From Aplidium turbinatum (Eukaryota > Chordata > Ascidiacea > Aplousobranchia > Polyclinidae), in contig OU964925.1 in NCBI GenBank assembly GCA_918807975.1, positions 23,409,608 through 23,473,607 of the forward strand: a stretch of 64,000 nt of DNA, given 5' to 3'. This document shows positions 1 to 11,670 of this stretch, piece by piece. The translations under genes were made by a program, and so were the position numbers. The first letter of the stretch is position 1, and each line of letters opens with the position of its first letter. The notes under the pieces are model-generated. The model saw only the letters and a list, made by a program, of their open reading frames with translations. It did not search any database and was not told the origin of the DNA.

Positions 1-61
1 TATAAAAAATGAATTCGTTTGCGGAAAATATTGATAAGTCACATTTTGGAGAAATTGAATT
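1..61. other. unassigned left edge
   Basis: AT-rich sequence without a recognisable gene. It ends with the left target duplication ATTGAATT (54-61) of the next element. Confidence 0.5.
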
Positions 62-550
62 CAGGGATCTCTAGAGAAGGGGATACGAAGGCTTTTATTA
101 CGTCTGACAATAGAAGGGCTTCTATTTATCTTAAATAATCTGTGTTTATCGTAAAATGACAATTGGCACATATAGTAATTTAACGAACTTTGTTATGACA
201 ACCTGCATTGCACTGGTACAACCAGGTATGTATATTCAATGAATGCTCATAATCTCTTGTTAACTCAACTACCCGTATACTTGCTTTACACCTAGCCAAC
301 TGCAAAGGTTTTGTCAAAAAAACAGCTAAACTGGTAACCTTTCAACTGTCTTTTCAAAGAAGTATTCTTTAAATATGTTCTACATAACATTTGCTAACTG
401 TCTTGTGTAGCTGAGTGTACCAGCTGCACTACAAAACTTTCTGCAATTTTAAAAAGAACCGCATGTCGCGGTACCAACTACCGCCCTTTTAGTGTCATGA
501 GAATCAGCAATCGCTCTGAGCCTTCGTATCCCCTTCTTTAGATGTCCCTG
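62..550. mobile_element. non-autonomous hAT-type MITE, 489 bp, TSD ATTGAATT
   Basis: The two ends form a 31-bp inverted repeat matching at 28 positions, beginning CAGGGA and carrying GAAGGGGATACGAAGGC. It is flanked by a perfect 8-bp direct repeat ATTGAATT (54-61 and 551-558). CAGG tips with an 8-bp duplication are typical of the hAT superfamily. No coding sequence is inside. Confidence 0.88.
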
Positions 551-558
551 ATTGAATT

Positions 559-1300
559 AAGTGCACATTTATAGTCAGAAAAGCATAAAGAATAATCTGT
601 CAGAGTTTCAAGTTGTAATTCGTTCTATTTCGAAAAAAACAAGGCAGCCCATTTTTGCCATTTTTTCTATCCTTTGAACTTTAAATCGGTTATAACTAGG
701 GCCATTATTATTTTGACCTAAAAAATTTTTTTTGATTTTATTCTTATCAGATTTTGACTTTATTTTGATCTAACAAAATTGCTTATGTGTAGAGGCCGCA
801 GTTCTTCCTTGATTCAATACCAGTTATCCAAACATAATATTTTGTCGAAAAGTGAAGTTGTTTTATGGATTATAAAAAGTGCGTCGTGTTTTTTGGCGAT
901 AAATTTAGGTAGCCTGTGTTATTTCGTCCTTGTGGAAAGGGCACCTTGCCTCGATTTTCTCCGCATGGTAAATTAAATTCATCAAGAAAATCTCGACAAA
1001 GGTCTAAATCTGAAGACGATTTAGCTTGCTTAGTCATTTTTGTACTACAGAATGTCAGTAGGTTATTCCTAAAATCCAAACTGTTGATATTCGAAAAGGC
1101 CACGTTTGTGAAGAGGAAGTGTTTTATAAAAATTATTTAAATACGTAACAATGAATAAATAATGGACAATTTGCGACAAAAGTGACTAGATTCTGTCAGT
1201 TGGTTTCAAATAGGCCTGTGAGTTATGAAATAGACGCTGATGTGTCTTCACCTTTGTTTCCTTTACGTTGTCGATGTTATTGAGAATAAAAAGTTGTTTA
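559..1300. other. intergenic, no recognised feature
   Basis: Several overlapping short frames (for example 870-1103 minus, 779-976 plus) have no family resemblance that I can see and look like chance openings in AT-rich DNA. Confidence 0.5.
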
Positions 1301-1308
1301 AGATACAC

Positions 1309-2918
1309 CAACGAGATATAACACAATGAGTTGAAACTCCTCTTTTTGCTCCGTTTTACGTGTCGGCCGTCACGCTTCACTACAGACACTTGCGCAGTAG
1401 ATTAAACGGACATCACAAGAGTTTTAGATGGGATGTTCCTTCGATTTTATGTGCGTTGAGCTCTACCACTGAGCTATCTCACCGCCTAAGGTGCTTGGCT
1501 AATTAGTAATATAGTTTTGTACCATGGGTAAGGTGCTATCCACATGTTAGGCTATTTTCAACCTATTATTTAACATTATGTTATTGTCAGAAGCCTAAAA
1601 TTAAACTCTAGTGCAGCCCTAAAGTTAACCCAGCCAGGCTACTGTTAGCCTGTCAGCAACTTAATCAGTTTTGAAGGACCTGAATTTCTAATAAGCCGTT
1701 TAGACTAGCGTCGTGAGTCTTACAATGTTTTTAAAACCTTAGGCTATAGTCTTGCACTGTTGCTAGTTGAATCGTGAAATTGTAATAATAACTTAATAAT
1801 AATGATAGCATTTATATCCCGCTCAGATTAATGTAACAAACTAAGCAGAAATTTTGTGAACTTGACTGCTCTTGTTTCAAATATAAGTTTTTGAAATGTT
1901 GGTCAAATATTCAATTGTCGGTCGGTAAAGACCAGTCTTTACATTTTACATTAGAACTTGTAAGTGAATGCATTCACTCTATGTTATGTTCTTTCAGAGG
2001 GAAGTCGTAAAGAGCTAGTGATTGGTGCCCTGCCAACTTTAAAGCTGCCACAGAAGTCAATTCCTAAAGCTGTAGCCAAAGTCAGACCTTCACCTAAGAA
2101 ACGGCCTCTCTTAGAAAGAACTTATGCAACAAATTTGAAAGACTTAATGAAACAAGCAAACCAACACTTGCGGCAACCATGGCAGTTTGTCGCCGATGAT
2201 GATGAGAAATACATTATTTTTACTTACAAGGAAGCACCCTGTGACCAAACGAAGTACACCGTTACTGTAAATGAAAATTTGGAAATAGGTGTTACATTTT
2301 TTGGGTGGGCTGTCTCCCTCACTGCCACTTCTGCACTAAGTGCCAGAAACTGTACTATTTCTCAGTTATTAAGTGCAATAGAAGCATACAAGGTATGCAT
2401 TGGATGTCAAAATGCTCAGCCCAATGATAACATATATTCACGCACATTACCACAAAATCTGCTGAAGCATTTACCACAGGCAAAGAAGCTGTCCCAAAAA
2501 CAACCAGACTGGCACTAAGGTATTTTTAAACTAGAACCGCATCAGGATCCCCTCTACAAAATGGTGGCTGAGAAAATGCCCTAAATTTTTAACCTAAACA
2601 TGCCCAGCATTGTATGGCTTCTCACTTTATATTGAGCAGTGTGAACATGCCCAAACAATTTTGCATTTCTCTCGCCTCAGAGGGAACACTGAACCGGATG
2701 AGTTTAAAAGAATGTTTTGTTGTTGATATAAATTTTTCTATGTTTATTGTTCATGTTTGATGTTGATTTGAGTATTCCAACAAGTTAATTTACAAACGAA
2801 AACAAGCTTCCATGTGCAAGCAGTGAACCATGAAACGAACCACGTAGAGAAACGAGAAAGATAAAAGAGAAACACTAAGAGAAGAGTGAGTTTCAACTCA
2901 TTGTGTTATATCTCGTTG
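1309..2918 (+). mobile_element. DNA transposon with 8-bp TSD AGATACAC and THAP/P-element-like coding remnant
   Basis: The ends are an inverted repeat of about 30 bp (CAACGAGATATAACACAATG... and its complement ending ...TATCTCGTTG), flanked by exact 8-bp direct repeats AGATACAC (1301-1308, 2919-2926). Inside, 1964-2518 is open for 184 codons. It has a good acceptor just upstream (TTCTTTCAG, ending 1997), so the real exon probably starts near 1998 rather than at the ATG. The segment after that acceptor, SRKELVIGALPTLKLPQK, resembles the end of a THAP DNA-binding domain. P-element relatives combine THAP transposases with 8-bp duplications, so a P-like copy is my best reading. The THAP zinc-ligand part was not found, and the element is too short for a full transposase. 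Confidence 0.6.
1998..2518 (+). pseudogene. transposase fragment, possible THAP/P-like
   Basis: Open coding segment inside the element at 1309-2918. It has a basic, proline-rich part (KAVAKVRPSPKKRP) followed by a region reading PWQFVADDDEKYIIFTYKEAP and TVNENLEIGVTFFGWAVSL. No catalytic motif is recognisable. It could also be a host exon carried by the element; the flanking inverted repeats argue for transposase origin. Confidence 0.4.
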
Positions 2919-3030
2919 AGATACACAAAACAATTAAATATAGGCTAAATAACATAATAGGCTACAACAAGTTATATCGACAAATATGCTTTGTTTTTGT
3001 AATTTAAAAAATTGGCTGTTCAGTATAAGC

Positions 3031-3651
3031 CAGGGTTACTCAACTAATATTAACAAAGGTCCAGTTTGACAAGTTGAATATTTTTAACGTGAATAAGTTT
3101 TCACACGCAACGACGAAAGTTAATCAGTACCAGTGCCGAACCATTTTATAGGTAAAATGCAACTCGCCGTGGATAGTTGACAAAGTGTTGGGGAACGAAA
3201 GCCTAGGGATTGTATAGATCATAGGGATGCGAAACTTCATCCGCTTTTGGCTTATCCGCAACGCTAGAAGGGTTACGTTTTTTTGTAATTTACAAAATAT
3301 TTTACTTTTTATGAGTTATATAAGAAGAGTGAAGTTGGTTTTAAAGTAATTTAAGGTTTTTAGTTGAAAGCAAGCCAGCAGTAGCCTAAAGCGTAAAAAA
3401 ATGTCAAATTGGCAATTGACCCTTCTAATGTTTAAGGAACAACGGAGTTGCGCGTCCCGTCATGTACTGTCCCTACGAAAGCCCCCCAGCTCATAAGATA
3501 ATCACAAAGAAAATTGTTTCCTTCCAATAGAAATCTGTTTAAAGAGGCCCTGAAACTTAGCAATGAGGTTATTCTTTCAAAAGCTCGAGGTCGACCATCA
3601 ACGCCCAGAAGATCCGAATTCGGACCGCGGTCCACCAGTTGAGTAGCCCTG
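3031..3651. mobile_element. non-autonomous hAT-type element, 621 bp, TSD GTATAAGC/GTATAGGC
   Basis: Ends are CAGGGTTACTCAACT and AGTTGAGTAGCCCTG. The flanks match at 7 of 8 positions (3023-3030 and 3652-3659). No intact coding region. The single mismatch in the duplication suggests moderate age. Confidence 0.8.
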
Positions 3652-3737
3652 GTATAGGCTATTGAAAATCTTTGCCATGTTACAATTGTATGAGAAAGTA
3701 AGTAGCCTAAATTAGATGACACCGTTTTATTTTCATA

Positions 3738-4030
3738 TGCGACAACGTGTGAATGTGATTGCTTTCAAGAGGCCTGACTTCAACTCGGTTTTGCTTTGGG
3801 TGTTTGAACTTTGAATAGCGGTCGAGATTGTCAGAGTGAAGTTTCCGCTTATTATTAAAGTGTTGTTGCCTGGGAATTATTCCATCCATTAGATGCTGCT
3901 GAATGGAGAGCAGTTCTTAACGTGCGTTGCTCTTGCTCAAGCGCAAACCCTGAAAGTCGAACCAGCACGTTTAATTTTGAAGCTTCTTTGTTTACAAAAT
4001 CACGCGCTAAACAACTAAGCTATCGGGGCG
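3738..4030 (-). repeat. old copy of tRNA-derived SINE family A
   Basis: Shares the order of segments with the copies near 50.9, 57.1 and 57.7 kb: GTTTCCGCTTATTATTAAAG, then GTTGCCTGGGAATTATTCCA, then GGAGAGCAGT, then GTCGAACCAGC. The last is the complement of the internal promoter B box. The tRNA-like head lies at the high-coordinate end and is diverged. Borders are approximate. Confidence 0.6.
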
Positions 4031-5476
4031 GACTGTGATCGAGGCGAAACTTTAATTGTTTGAAATGTGAAATTGCAGAGTAAGCTACAAATCTCGATCA
4101 AGATAAGCTGACGAAGATACAACACCATGGCAGCTATTAGGAAATAAATAATTAATGAATTAAAATTATTATTTAATATAACAAAAATTTATAATTAAAA
4201 AAAAGCACTGCACATCAAACTGAAAGGTAAAATCCTATGTGGTGCGTGGCGTAGCCTAACACCGTATGGAAGGGGCGAAATGAAGACGGACCTCCCAACT
4301 GACCCCGTCTGCTCGTAAATGCAAGAAACATCATTACTGATTGTCAAAGATCTTGGAATTTTTTTTTTGGGTTAGGTATACTTTCTGACTTTTTAAACTT
4401 GACATATGCTTTCCAAGAACAAAATCATTATCTAAAATAAAAGAATTTCTAGTTTTGTTTAATTGAATATATTTTTGCTCTTTCAAAAAATTAAATAAAT
4501 ATTGGCGCAAGATGGTGTTTGAGCGCCATAGTGGCGAAGATGAAATACGTAAATTTATATTTAATGATATTAGATTTTGGATGCTATAATTAGAATTAGA
4601 TAACAATGGAACAGTTTGCACGTCTGTTGTCTGTTTTGGAAAAAGATATAATTGCTACATTGTTTATGAGTAAAAGGCAACCTCAATTTTATTTGCCTTG
4701 TTGTGATTTAGCTAATTTGTAACCATGTGAAAGCAAATATGATGAGGTGTTAACTGTTAATATCTGAAATGTTTTGCCTCTTTTGAGAACAACGCTGGCC
4801 GCTGGGTTGTGGCAAGTAGTAAAAACTTACTCTTAAATTAACTGCATTTGCTTAATTTATGTCCAAGTAATTTTTCTGTACTTTAACATTTATGACAATT
4901 AGATTTTGGAAGCAAACTGGGGTTTGAAGCGAGCACATTGCCCATGTCACTTTTCTCAATTTTCGTATACAGTATGATAAATAATTAATATGTTATTCTA
5001 TAACACTATATACTATATAGGCTGCACAAATAGCTCAGAACATAGGTTACAGAGTAAATATTATAATTAAGCTTAAACATGTTTAAAGATCCTTTACCAA
5101 CTATTTTATTGAATCTTCTGTTTTGGAAGCTGAATTTGTGTGTGTTCAGTTAGGCAGCTGACTGGATGACCAAATGGTCTTTCACTGTTCCTGGCTAATC
5201 AGATTGAAATTGTTCAACACTGATCATACTTAAGCATTTCCCTTTGTTTGTGAATTGTATGTTATTATGATGTATACGGTACTTACTACGGTATATAGTA
5301 TGTACTATTATCGAATATTTGATTGGCAAGTAAAGTTATTGCAAGCAAGTAGGCATTTAAACTCTCCATTCAATTGTTTGCTATGAACTTAATGTCGTTA
5401 ACTCAATGCAAAGGGGGACTTTATCTACTGCAAATGCTACATCATTTTATAAATTTCTTAAGAAATCTTTAGGTTT
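4031..5476. other. intergenic, no recognised feature
   Basis: AT-rich DNA. A 95-codon minus-strand frame at 4334-4621 has low-complexity content and no family match that I recognise. Confidence 0.5.
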
Positions 5477-6417
5477 CAGGCCTTAAAACTCGTGTTTTTT
5501 TCCGGCAGCCATCGTGGCCTACTGAGAGCTGCTTCTCGGCGGCCAAATCTGCGTACTTGGAGGCCAAAAGACAAATAACGATAACACAAGTAAATAGTTC
5601 TAATTCAACTTGCAACAATGCTGAAATGATCACTTATAGCGTTGTTGAAGTCTGGGCAACGTCCTGCTATAGAATCGTTGTACCACGCAATAACTGCTTT
5701 ATCGGGATTGTAATCTGGTATTGCGGGACCATCTAACGGCACTAAATTGTTTCAACTGCTCGCTGCTCAGTAAATTGTTTCAACTGCATACCGCCTTTCA
5801 TAAAACCTGACCATTCATACCGTTATGATGTCACCATTTAGGGTGTGAAGTCACTAACCCACAGCGAAAATATTTCTCAAGTCTGAAGACACGTGTTTTC
5901 CCCTTGGATGTTAACTAACCTAGACCCAGACAACAAAATCCGTCATTTTTACACTGATTCTACGTTTGCAGTCGTTAAATCAGGGTAAAAATGACGAATT
6001 TTATTGTCTGGGTAGTTCTCCTTTTTAACAACGATTCAATGTTCGACAACATTGAATCTACATAAAATCGACAATATTGCCAGCCGATGTAAATTAGCAC
6101 TTCGGATTAACACTTTGTTATGATAAACGTCGGGAATTACAAACAAGACTTATAGCTGGTGATCGCAGCTGGATATTTTCCATACAATAGCAAATGTTCC
6201 CGCACAATACAACAGTGGTGATTATGACATGCTGACCTAATTCTGCGTCACTCTTTGATACTAGATATTTTCGACAGTTAATCCACGATCATTCTATTGC
6301 AAAATTAAATACTTAGCTAGAAGAAACCGGCGACCAAATTGGCCGACGGAGGAGGTAGCACTGGCGGCCATTCAAGCACTACTTAGCGGCCATGGCCGCC
6401 GGCTGCTTTAAGGCTTG
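5477..6417. mobile_element. deleted CAGGCCTTAAAACTCG-family element (hAT-like)
   Basis: Left end CAGGCCTTAAAACTCG, right end GGCTGCTTTAAGGCTTG; GGCCGCC-type palindromes lie just inside both ends. It is the same family as the element at 58173-61915: both share the segment around GCGTTGTTGAAGTCTGGGC, which in that copy is part of a hAT dimerisation domain. This copy has lost most coding sequence and carries an 88-bp palindromic MITE at 5925-6012. Flanking duplication is weak (AGGTTT/GGGTTT). Confidence 0.75.
5925..6012. mobile_element. palindromic MITE-88 copy with a paralogous empty site
   Basis: Starts CCCAGACAACAAAATCCGTC and ends with the complementary TTTTATTGTCTGGG; the whole 88 bp folds on itself. 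The related hAT-like element at 58173 has the uninterrupted sequence CTAACCTAGTTCTCC, whereas here CCTAGA|...|TAGTTCTCC is split, giving a TAG (or TA) duplication. The family consensus reads CCCAGACAGCAAAATCCGTC at the left, TTGATTCAACGTCTGCAGACG in the middle (written here in two overlapping parts: TTGATTCAACGTCTG and CTGCAGACG), and the complement on the right. Confidence 0.85.
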
Positions 6418-6975
6418 GGTTTGCTGGTATATGAGGGAATAAAAATTGGAAATGATGATATCTATGGTTTGCACATGTAGGTCGTTGATCCGTGTCAATT
6501 TTTTTATACTTGTAAGACTTTTAATGTGCACTTGCATATTGCATAGTCATACATAAAATCTCATTGGGGACTTTACTTTGAAGTATAAATGAGAATTCTT
6601 GTGAGCGGTTATAATGCAACATATTTATCAGTTTAGTAAGAAAACATACAATGATTAGAATGTGTCTTGAGTTGAGCAATGACTGCAAAGAGTGCGAATC
6701 TATTTTTAATGAGGGATTGAGGGCCTTAAATTTTGTTATACCGGTACGCATTAAAAAAATCGAAAGAAACGACTCAAGAAGAAGAAAATCAGTTTCCTTT
6801 GAAAAAAAGGCAAAATAAAATTGTTGAAAACTCTAGGAGTAGCCTAATTCAAACATGCACCTAAAAATAATTTTTTGTATGATTGCAAGTAGTTTCTATA
6901 AAAAAAAATTGAGCCACAAAAAAAATTTATTTGATGTAATATTTTTCATTTTCACAAACTTCAACATCAATCAAT
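6418..6975. other. intergenic, no recognised feature
   Basis: AT-rich with homopolymer runs near 6750-6930; nothing coding recognised. Confidence 0.5.
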
Positions 6976-7607
6976 GGCACACCTAAGGTTGTAAAGGGGT
7001 GGAAAGTTTCCGGAAATTTTGGAAACTTTCCTGGAAACTTTCTGGGAATTTTGAAAGACCCGGAAATATTGGGAATTTTCATTTGGCGTTTATTATCTTT
7101 AAAACATTTTTTTTAAATTTCATTAATTAGAAAAAAATATCAAAAACCTATCTTAAGCATTTCTTATTTTCTTTAATTATTATAAACACTAATTTGGTGT
7201 TGATTAAGAATGAGGCTTACGCATAATTGTTAATTATGCATACTTTTTCAATATTTAAAAAATACTGATCATACTTGGGAACACTCACACCAAGGTCCAC
7301 AATAGGTTCGCAAGTAAAAGGGTGAAAAACTGGTATCAGTCAGATCAAACTTGGCATTGTTTGAGCCCTGTGAAGACAAGTCAACTCAAATTGAAGTTGA
7401 CTCTGAAGTCGATGACCCTGCCAGAACAGTCATGAACAATGACGGCAGCTAGAACAATGACTTTGTAACTGACACAGTATTGTAATACTGACTCAGTATA
7501 ATATTGTTTTTCTTTGTAAAAAAACATACTGGTAATGATTCATTTTTGGAATTATTAAACTAAACCATGTGTTTGTATTGCTTAAGTATTTTAGTTATAC
7601 ATAGTAC

Positions 7608-8587
7608 CACTGGCGCCGACTTACGGGGTTACGGGGTGGCGTGGCCACCCCGTAACCGCTGTGGCGGGGTGGCAGCCACTCCGTTTAGGTTACATTACTT
7701 ACTGCAAATAAATGTAATTTGAGCGGACGTTTAAATCTTTTTTTGATCATTGGTTTTCGCTTCAAGTCAACGTAAAGCAAGAGGTGAACCAATACAGTAT
7801 TGCAAAGAAAATGATTGTTTTTGTCACAAGCATGATACTCGCGTAACATCAAGCAAGCTATGTGAAGATTGCGCAACACGTGGCTATGAGTTTTTTCCTT
7901 GTTGTTGCGATCGTTTTATTTGTTACTTGTCATAAGTCATTGTTACATTTGTTAGGTTTATAATGGGATTTATTAATCAATAAAATACGATCTTTCCATT
8001 GCCTCCCTCAAAAATCTTTTTTGAAAAATTTTAATCTACAGCATAGAGTCCATATGATTGTCGCAACTGCTTGATCTATTTGCAAGCAATGAAACAATTT
8101 CATTAATGCTTCCAAACGTGATCTGCATTGTGAAAATATACTTATTGTTGCCTTTCGCCACCTGCGAGGCGGAGCGATCGTTTAGTGCAATCAGGCGCAT
8201 AAAAACCTACTTGCGATCTACCATGACGCAACAGCGATTGAACCACGTCCTAATTTTAAATGTTTATCAAGCTGAAGCTTCACGGTTACAACTTGACCAG
8301 TTGATTCACAGTTGGATTGACAGAGCTGCTGTTCGCAAAAATACTTTTGCCAAAATAATGTTAAGTGTCAGAGCAGCAACGTAACAATAAAATTTACGAC
8401 ATACCTCCTGTGGTTTGTTTTAAAGTTGCTTTGTAAATTATCGAGCTACAAATCAGGTGTGAAAAGACAATTGCATCTACGAAACACGCTTAGTAAAAAT
8501 CAAACAAAAACATGTAGTTTGAAAGTTTTTAGGTTGCCATATTGTGCTATCCGCCACCCCGTGCAAAAATAAAAGTCGGCGCCTATG
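7608..8587 (+). mobile_element. hAT element with dimerisation-domain remnant, TSD CATAGTAC/CATAGTAT
   Basis: Ends CACTGGCGCCGAC and GTCGGCGCCTATG; flanks agree at 7 of 8 bases (7600-7607, 8588-8595). The open frame 8058-8384 encodes the hAT C-terminal dimerisation domain, ATCEAERSFSAIRRIKTYLR followed by MTQQRLNHVLIL. This resembles the ZMYM1-type branch of hAT transposases. Only about 450 bp precede it, so the RNase-H core is deleted and the copy cannot move itself. It lies in the outer element 6984-10452. Confidence 0.85.
8058..8384 (+). pseudogene. hAT transposase C-terminal (hATC) fragment
   Basis: 108-codon frame ending in TAA. The CEAERSFSAIRRIKT core is the hallmark of the hAT dimerisation region. 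The upstream catalytic domain is missing from this copy. Confidence 0.85.
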
Positions 8588-8590
8588 CAT

Positions 8591-10289
8591 AGTATAAGTC
8601 AAGTGGGGTAATTACCGGACATTTTGTGAAAACGTTGCAATATTTTGTACAAGGACTCAAGCTATTTATATGTAAAGTATCTTGATTGCAAGGGTTGGCC
8701 TTCATCTTTACATTACAAATTAATCTGATTCTCTACCATGTGTATTTTAGCAGAAATCACAAATTTTCTTTGTCCGATAATTACCCCATCAAATGAGGGA
8801 ATTATTGGACAGGGTAGGGGTAATTGCTGGACACTGTCCAGTATTCACCCCTTATGTAAAAACGTACTAGGAAGTTATTATTATTTGAATTCCTTGACCA
8901 TTCTGAAGTGAAATTAGATGTGATGTAGTTTTATGTTTTGTTTATCTATTGCAATAAATGAAATTTTGTTTAAAATACAAGCATAAGGTTCTATCTACTA
9001 TGCATTAGGGTGCGTCGTGTGCCCTCAAAAATTTAAAAAATGATTGCAAACAAAATTATTTTTTTGTGGGTGAGGCTTGGCTAAAAAAGAAAAATTACAA
9101 AATTTCAAAGAATTTGGTCAAGGTTTAGGTGCTCCACATCCCAATCGCCCGAATCCCCTTGTTTGCTTGACAATAGGGTGGAGTGAAAAAAACTGTTTTT
9201 TTAATTAAAAAAGGGGGTCTATACCCCTGACAAATTGGCAAAAAATAATAGCAAAACTAGTTTCAGGGAGTTGCACCCCTTATTGGCCATGCTATGTTCT
9301 GGGCAGTGGCGTAGCCTGGGGGTATCTTCACCAAAGGCGACACCCAGTGGCGGGGGGGTCTGGCGAAATTCCTCCAGAAAATTTTGAAAAATTACTTTGA
9401 ATTTGGTACATTCTGAGAGCATTTTCAATGGGTATAATTAGTCCTGTAAAATGATGCTGTCCGGTGGCATACCAAAAGGATAAGATCATGTTTTCTTGGG
9501 CATTTTTTGGTAATAAAGCTAAGTCTCTATGTTTTCTTGTTGCTAATTCCTGGCTGAGATATTTCAATGTTTGGTATTGGACCATTATTGGCAAAACTCG
9601 CTCTTTTCATGCAGTTTCATTTAAAATTAGGCAAAGTTTGTGTTAGAGTCGAGACTGAAAGCATCATTCTCAATATTGTGACGTCACACGCGTGCCAAAG
9701 AGGAGGTTGTAACCTCCAACCCCCCCCCCCTTGGCTACGCCACTGGTTCTGGGCATTGTTAAAAAGCTAGCTACTAAAAATACGCTATTTAAAATAAGTC
9801 TGAAGAGTGCAGAGGCAATATTTCATGAGCTATCATTCAGTGTTTCTGGTGAAATTACAATCTTCAAGTGTCCAATTATTACCTCAGAACCGAGAAATTG
9901 TTATGGGGTAAATATTGGACACATTTTGTGGAAAAGTGGTTACAGCTGCTGCTCACACTCTGGCATTTTTAGAAGGTTCCATGCTTTTCTAGTTAGTATT
10001 GCCAGTTTGAAAATCCAAATACCTAATAATGTTGCCTACATTAAAAAATTACTTTTTTCACTTAGCTTCAAATTAATGCAAAATTTGACACCATCCATTC
10101 CAAGTCTTGCCAAAAAAATGTAAAGTCAGATAAAATAAGAGTTGCAACTGATTCATTTAGTTCAAAGCTTTGTCTAAATAGATGACTAACTTGCAAGGTC
10201 ACATTGCACACAGGAAAAAAGTAAGCAGGGTGTCCACTAATTACCCCGTCATTTTAACTGTCCAGTAATTACCCCACTTGACTTATACT
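8591..10289. mobile_element. TA-flanked inverted-repeat element with GGGGTAATTACCGGACA motifs
   Basis: A 30-bp inverted repeat matching at 29 positions (8591-8620 and 10260-10289) contains AGTCAAGTGGGGTAATTACC. TA sits at the natural borders, which would place the element at 8597-10283. The GGGGTAATTA...GGACA motif recurs several times inside each end (about 8774-8850, 9870-9930, 10230-10262). No coding region is recognised. It carries the hAT MITE 9304-9745. The same architecture is seen at 34451-35202. Confidence 0.7.
9304..9745. mobile_element. hAT-type MITE, CAGTGGCGTAGCC family, TSD GTTCTGGG
   Basis: Tips CAGTGGCGTAGCC and GGCTACGCCACTG are exact complements. Perfect 8-bp duplication GTTCTGGG at 9296-9303 and 9746-9753. 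Length 442 bp. Relatives: 53458-53940 and a partial copy near 51394. Confidence 0.92.
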
Positions 10290-10460
10290 TTTATTCTAAA
10301 CAGTATAAGGCCATTTCCCTGTTTCAACATCAAATTAAGATTGTTTTGAAAGTTTCTGAAAATTTCCGAAAATTCCCCAAAATTTCCGTTAATTCCCGAA
10401 ATTTCCATGGAAAGTTTCGGCTTTGAAAATTCCTGGGAATCTTGCAACCCCAGGCACACC

Positions 10461-11670
10461 CATAAAGCACAAGCCAAAACAAGGCCAAGTTCTTTGAATT
10501 TCCACTGCTAATTGTTATACAGTGCAATCAAGCCATGTTTTGCTTAGTGGTAGTGTTGCTAGATAAAAAATATTTCTGTCCCAAATTTTGAATTATAAAC
10601 AAATTCTTTCATTATATACATTTGCTAATTGTTTATCCATTGCACTATATTTTTGCAAAAGATAACATGAAGTCTTATCTTTTAGCTAATGTATTTTCTG
10701 CCAGTGTCAACATCTTTGGCAACAGATTTTGTTTGTTTATTCTGTTACTGTATTTGTTTGTTTTCTCATTGTTATTGCCTCTTCTTTGTTTAGTTTTTTT
10801 GTTTTGTTTGTATGAAGGTAACAGCTGACTTTGTTGACGTTGTGATCTTGAGCTGTCATCCTAGTACCAGCTCCATATTCAAATTATGTTATTTATTTAT
10901 ACAGTACTGTGATGTTCGCCATTCATTTCTGAAGATGGCCAATTGAAGATGGGTAGTGCTGTACTGTTAGCATATGTATGCATGCTTTGGTACCAAAAAT
11001 AAGAAAGAATGTGAAATGCAAACCAATGTAAACTTTTTCTGATGTTCACCAGTGAAACTACTATGGTGGACGGTGGTTGTTGTAGCAAATAGGCCTATGC
11101 AGTATTGTGCATAGGTTTAATGAAAATCCTGTATATATATACATTTTTTGCATGAAAAGGCTTTGTGTACAACATCAAATTTACATGTTTTCAAAGTTTC
11201 AATGGCAACTTTTTTATGTAATTTTTGTTGTTTAGAAAGTAATAAGGCTTAATTAAGTTTGGCATTGGATCAGGGCCTCCTTCAAAATTTCTTTGACGAT
11301 TAAATTTTTGAACTAGTGATGTTGTTGCTTGTTCTTGGATACTAGCAATGGCAAAACCCTTCTAAATCTTCACAAAAGCATAATAACACTAAAATCATGG
11401 CCGAGTGATCAATCAATTCATAATGTGAAGCTTACAATTTGTTTTAGAACAATTTGTGGTGAAATATGTTATAACACACATTTGTGATAACATCAGTCAG
11501 AACTAGTCTGCAATAAACTAAAAAAGGTCATGTTTTTGTGTAAAAATTGTGCCAAATATAATTGTGCCACTGACAAGAAAACTTGATAAGCAAAAAGGGA
11601 GCTTAGATTCTCTTATAATGAAATATGGCACCTACAGTTACATAGGCTGATGAAAAAACTTTTATGATAT
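10461..11670. other. intergenic, no recognised feature
   Basis: AT-rich DNA with T-runs; no family resemblance in the short frames. Confidence 0.5.

Larger units (their letters stand above)
6984..10452. mobile_element. outer hAT-type element (GGTTGNAA tips), TSD GGCACACC, carrying three other elements
   Basis: Exact 8-bp duplication GGCACACC at 6976-6983 and 10453-10460. Tips TAAGGTTGTAAAG and CTTGCAACCCCA are imperfect complements, followed on both sides by many GGAAA/TTTCC-type subterminal motifs (7003-7080 and 10330-10440). About 2.6 kb of the interior is later insertions (7608-8587, 8591-10289, 9304-9745). What remains at about 7080-7600 shows no recognisable transposase. Confidence 0.82.

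Noticed and set aside
1457-1486. tRNA-like A box on the minus strand (TAGCTCAGTGGTAGAGC)
   Set aside because: No B box follows at the right distance and no cloverleaf can be drawn; it lies inside the P-like element, so it is a chance or relic match.
4334-4621. 95-codon minus frame as a gene
   Set aside because: Low-complexity, Asn/Ser/Leu-rich, no domain, no splice context or relative.
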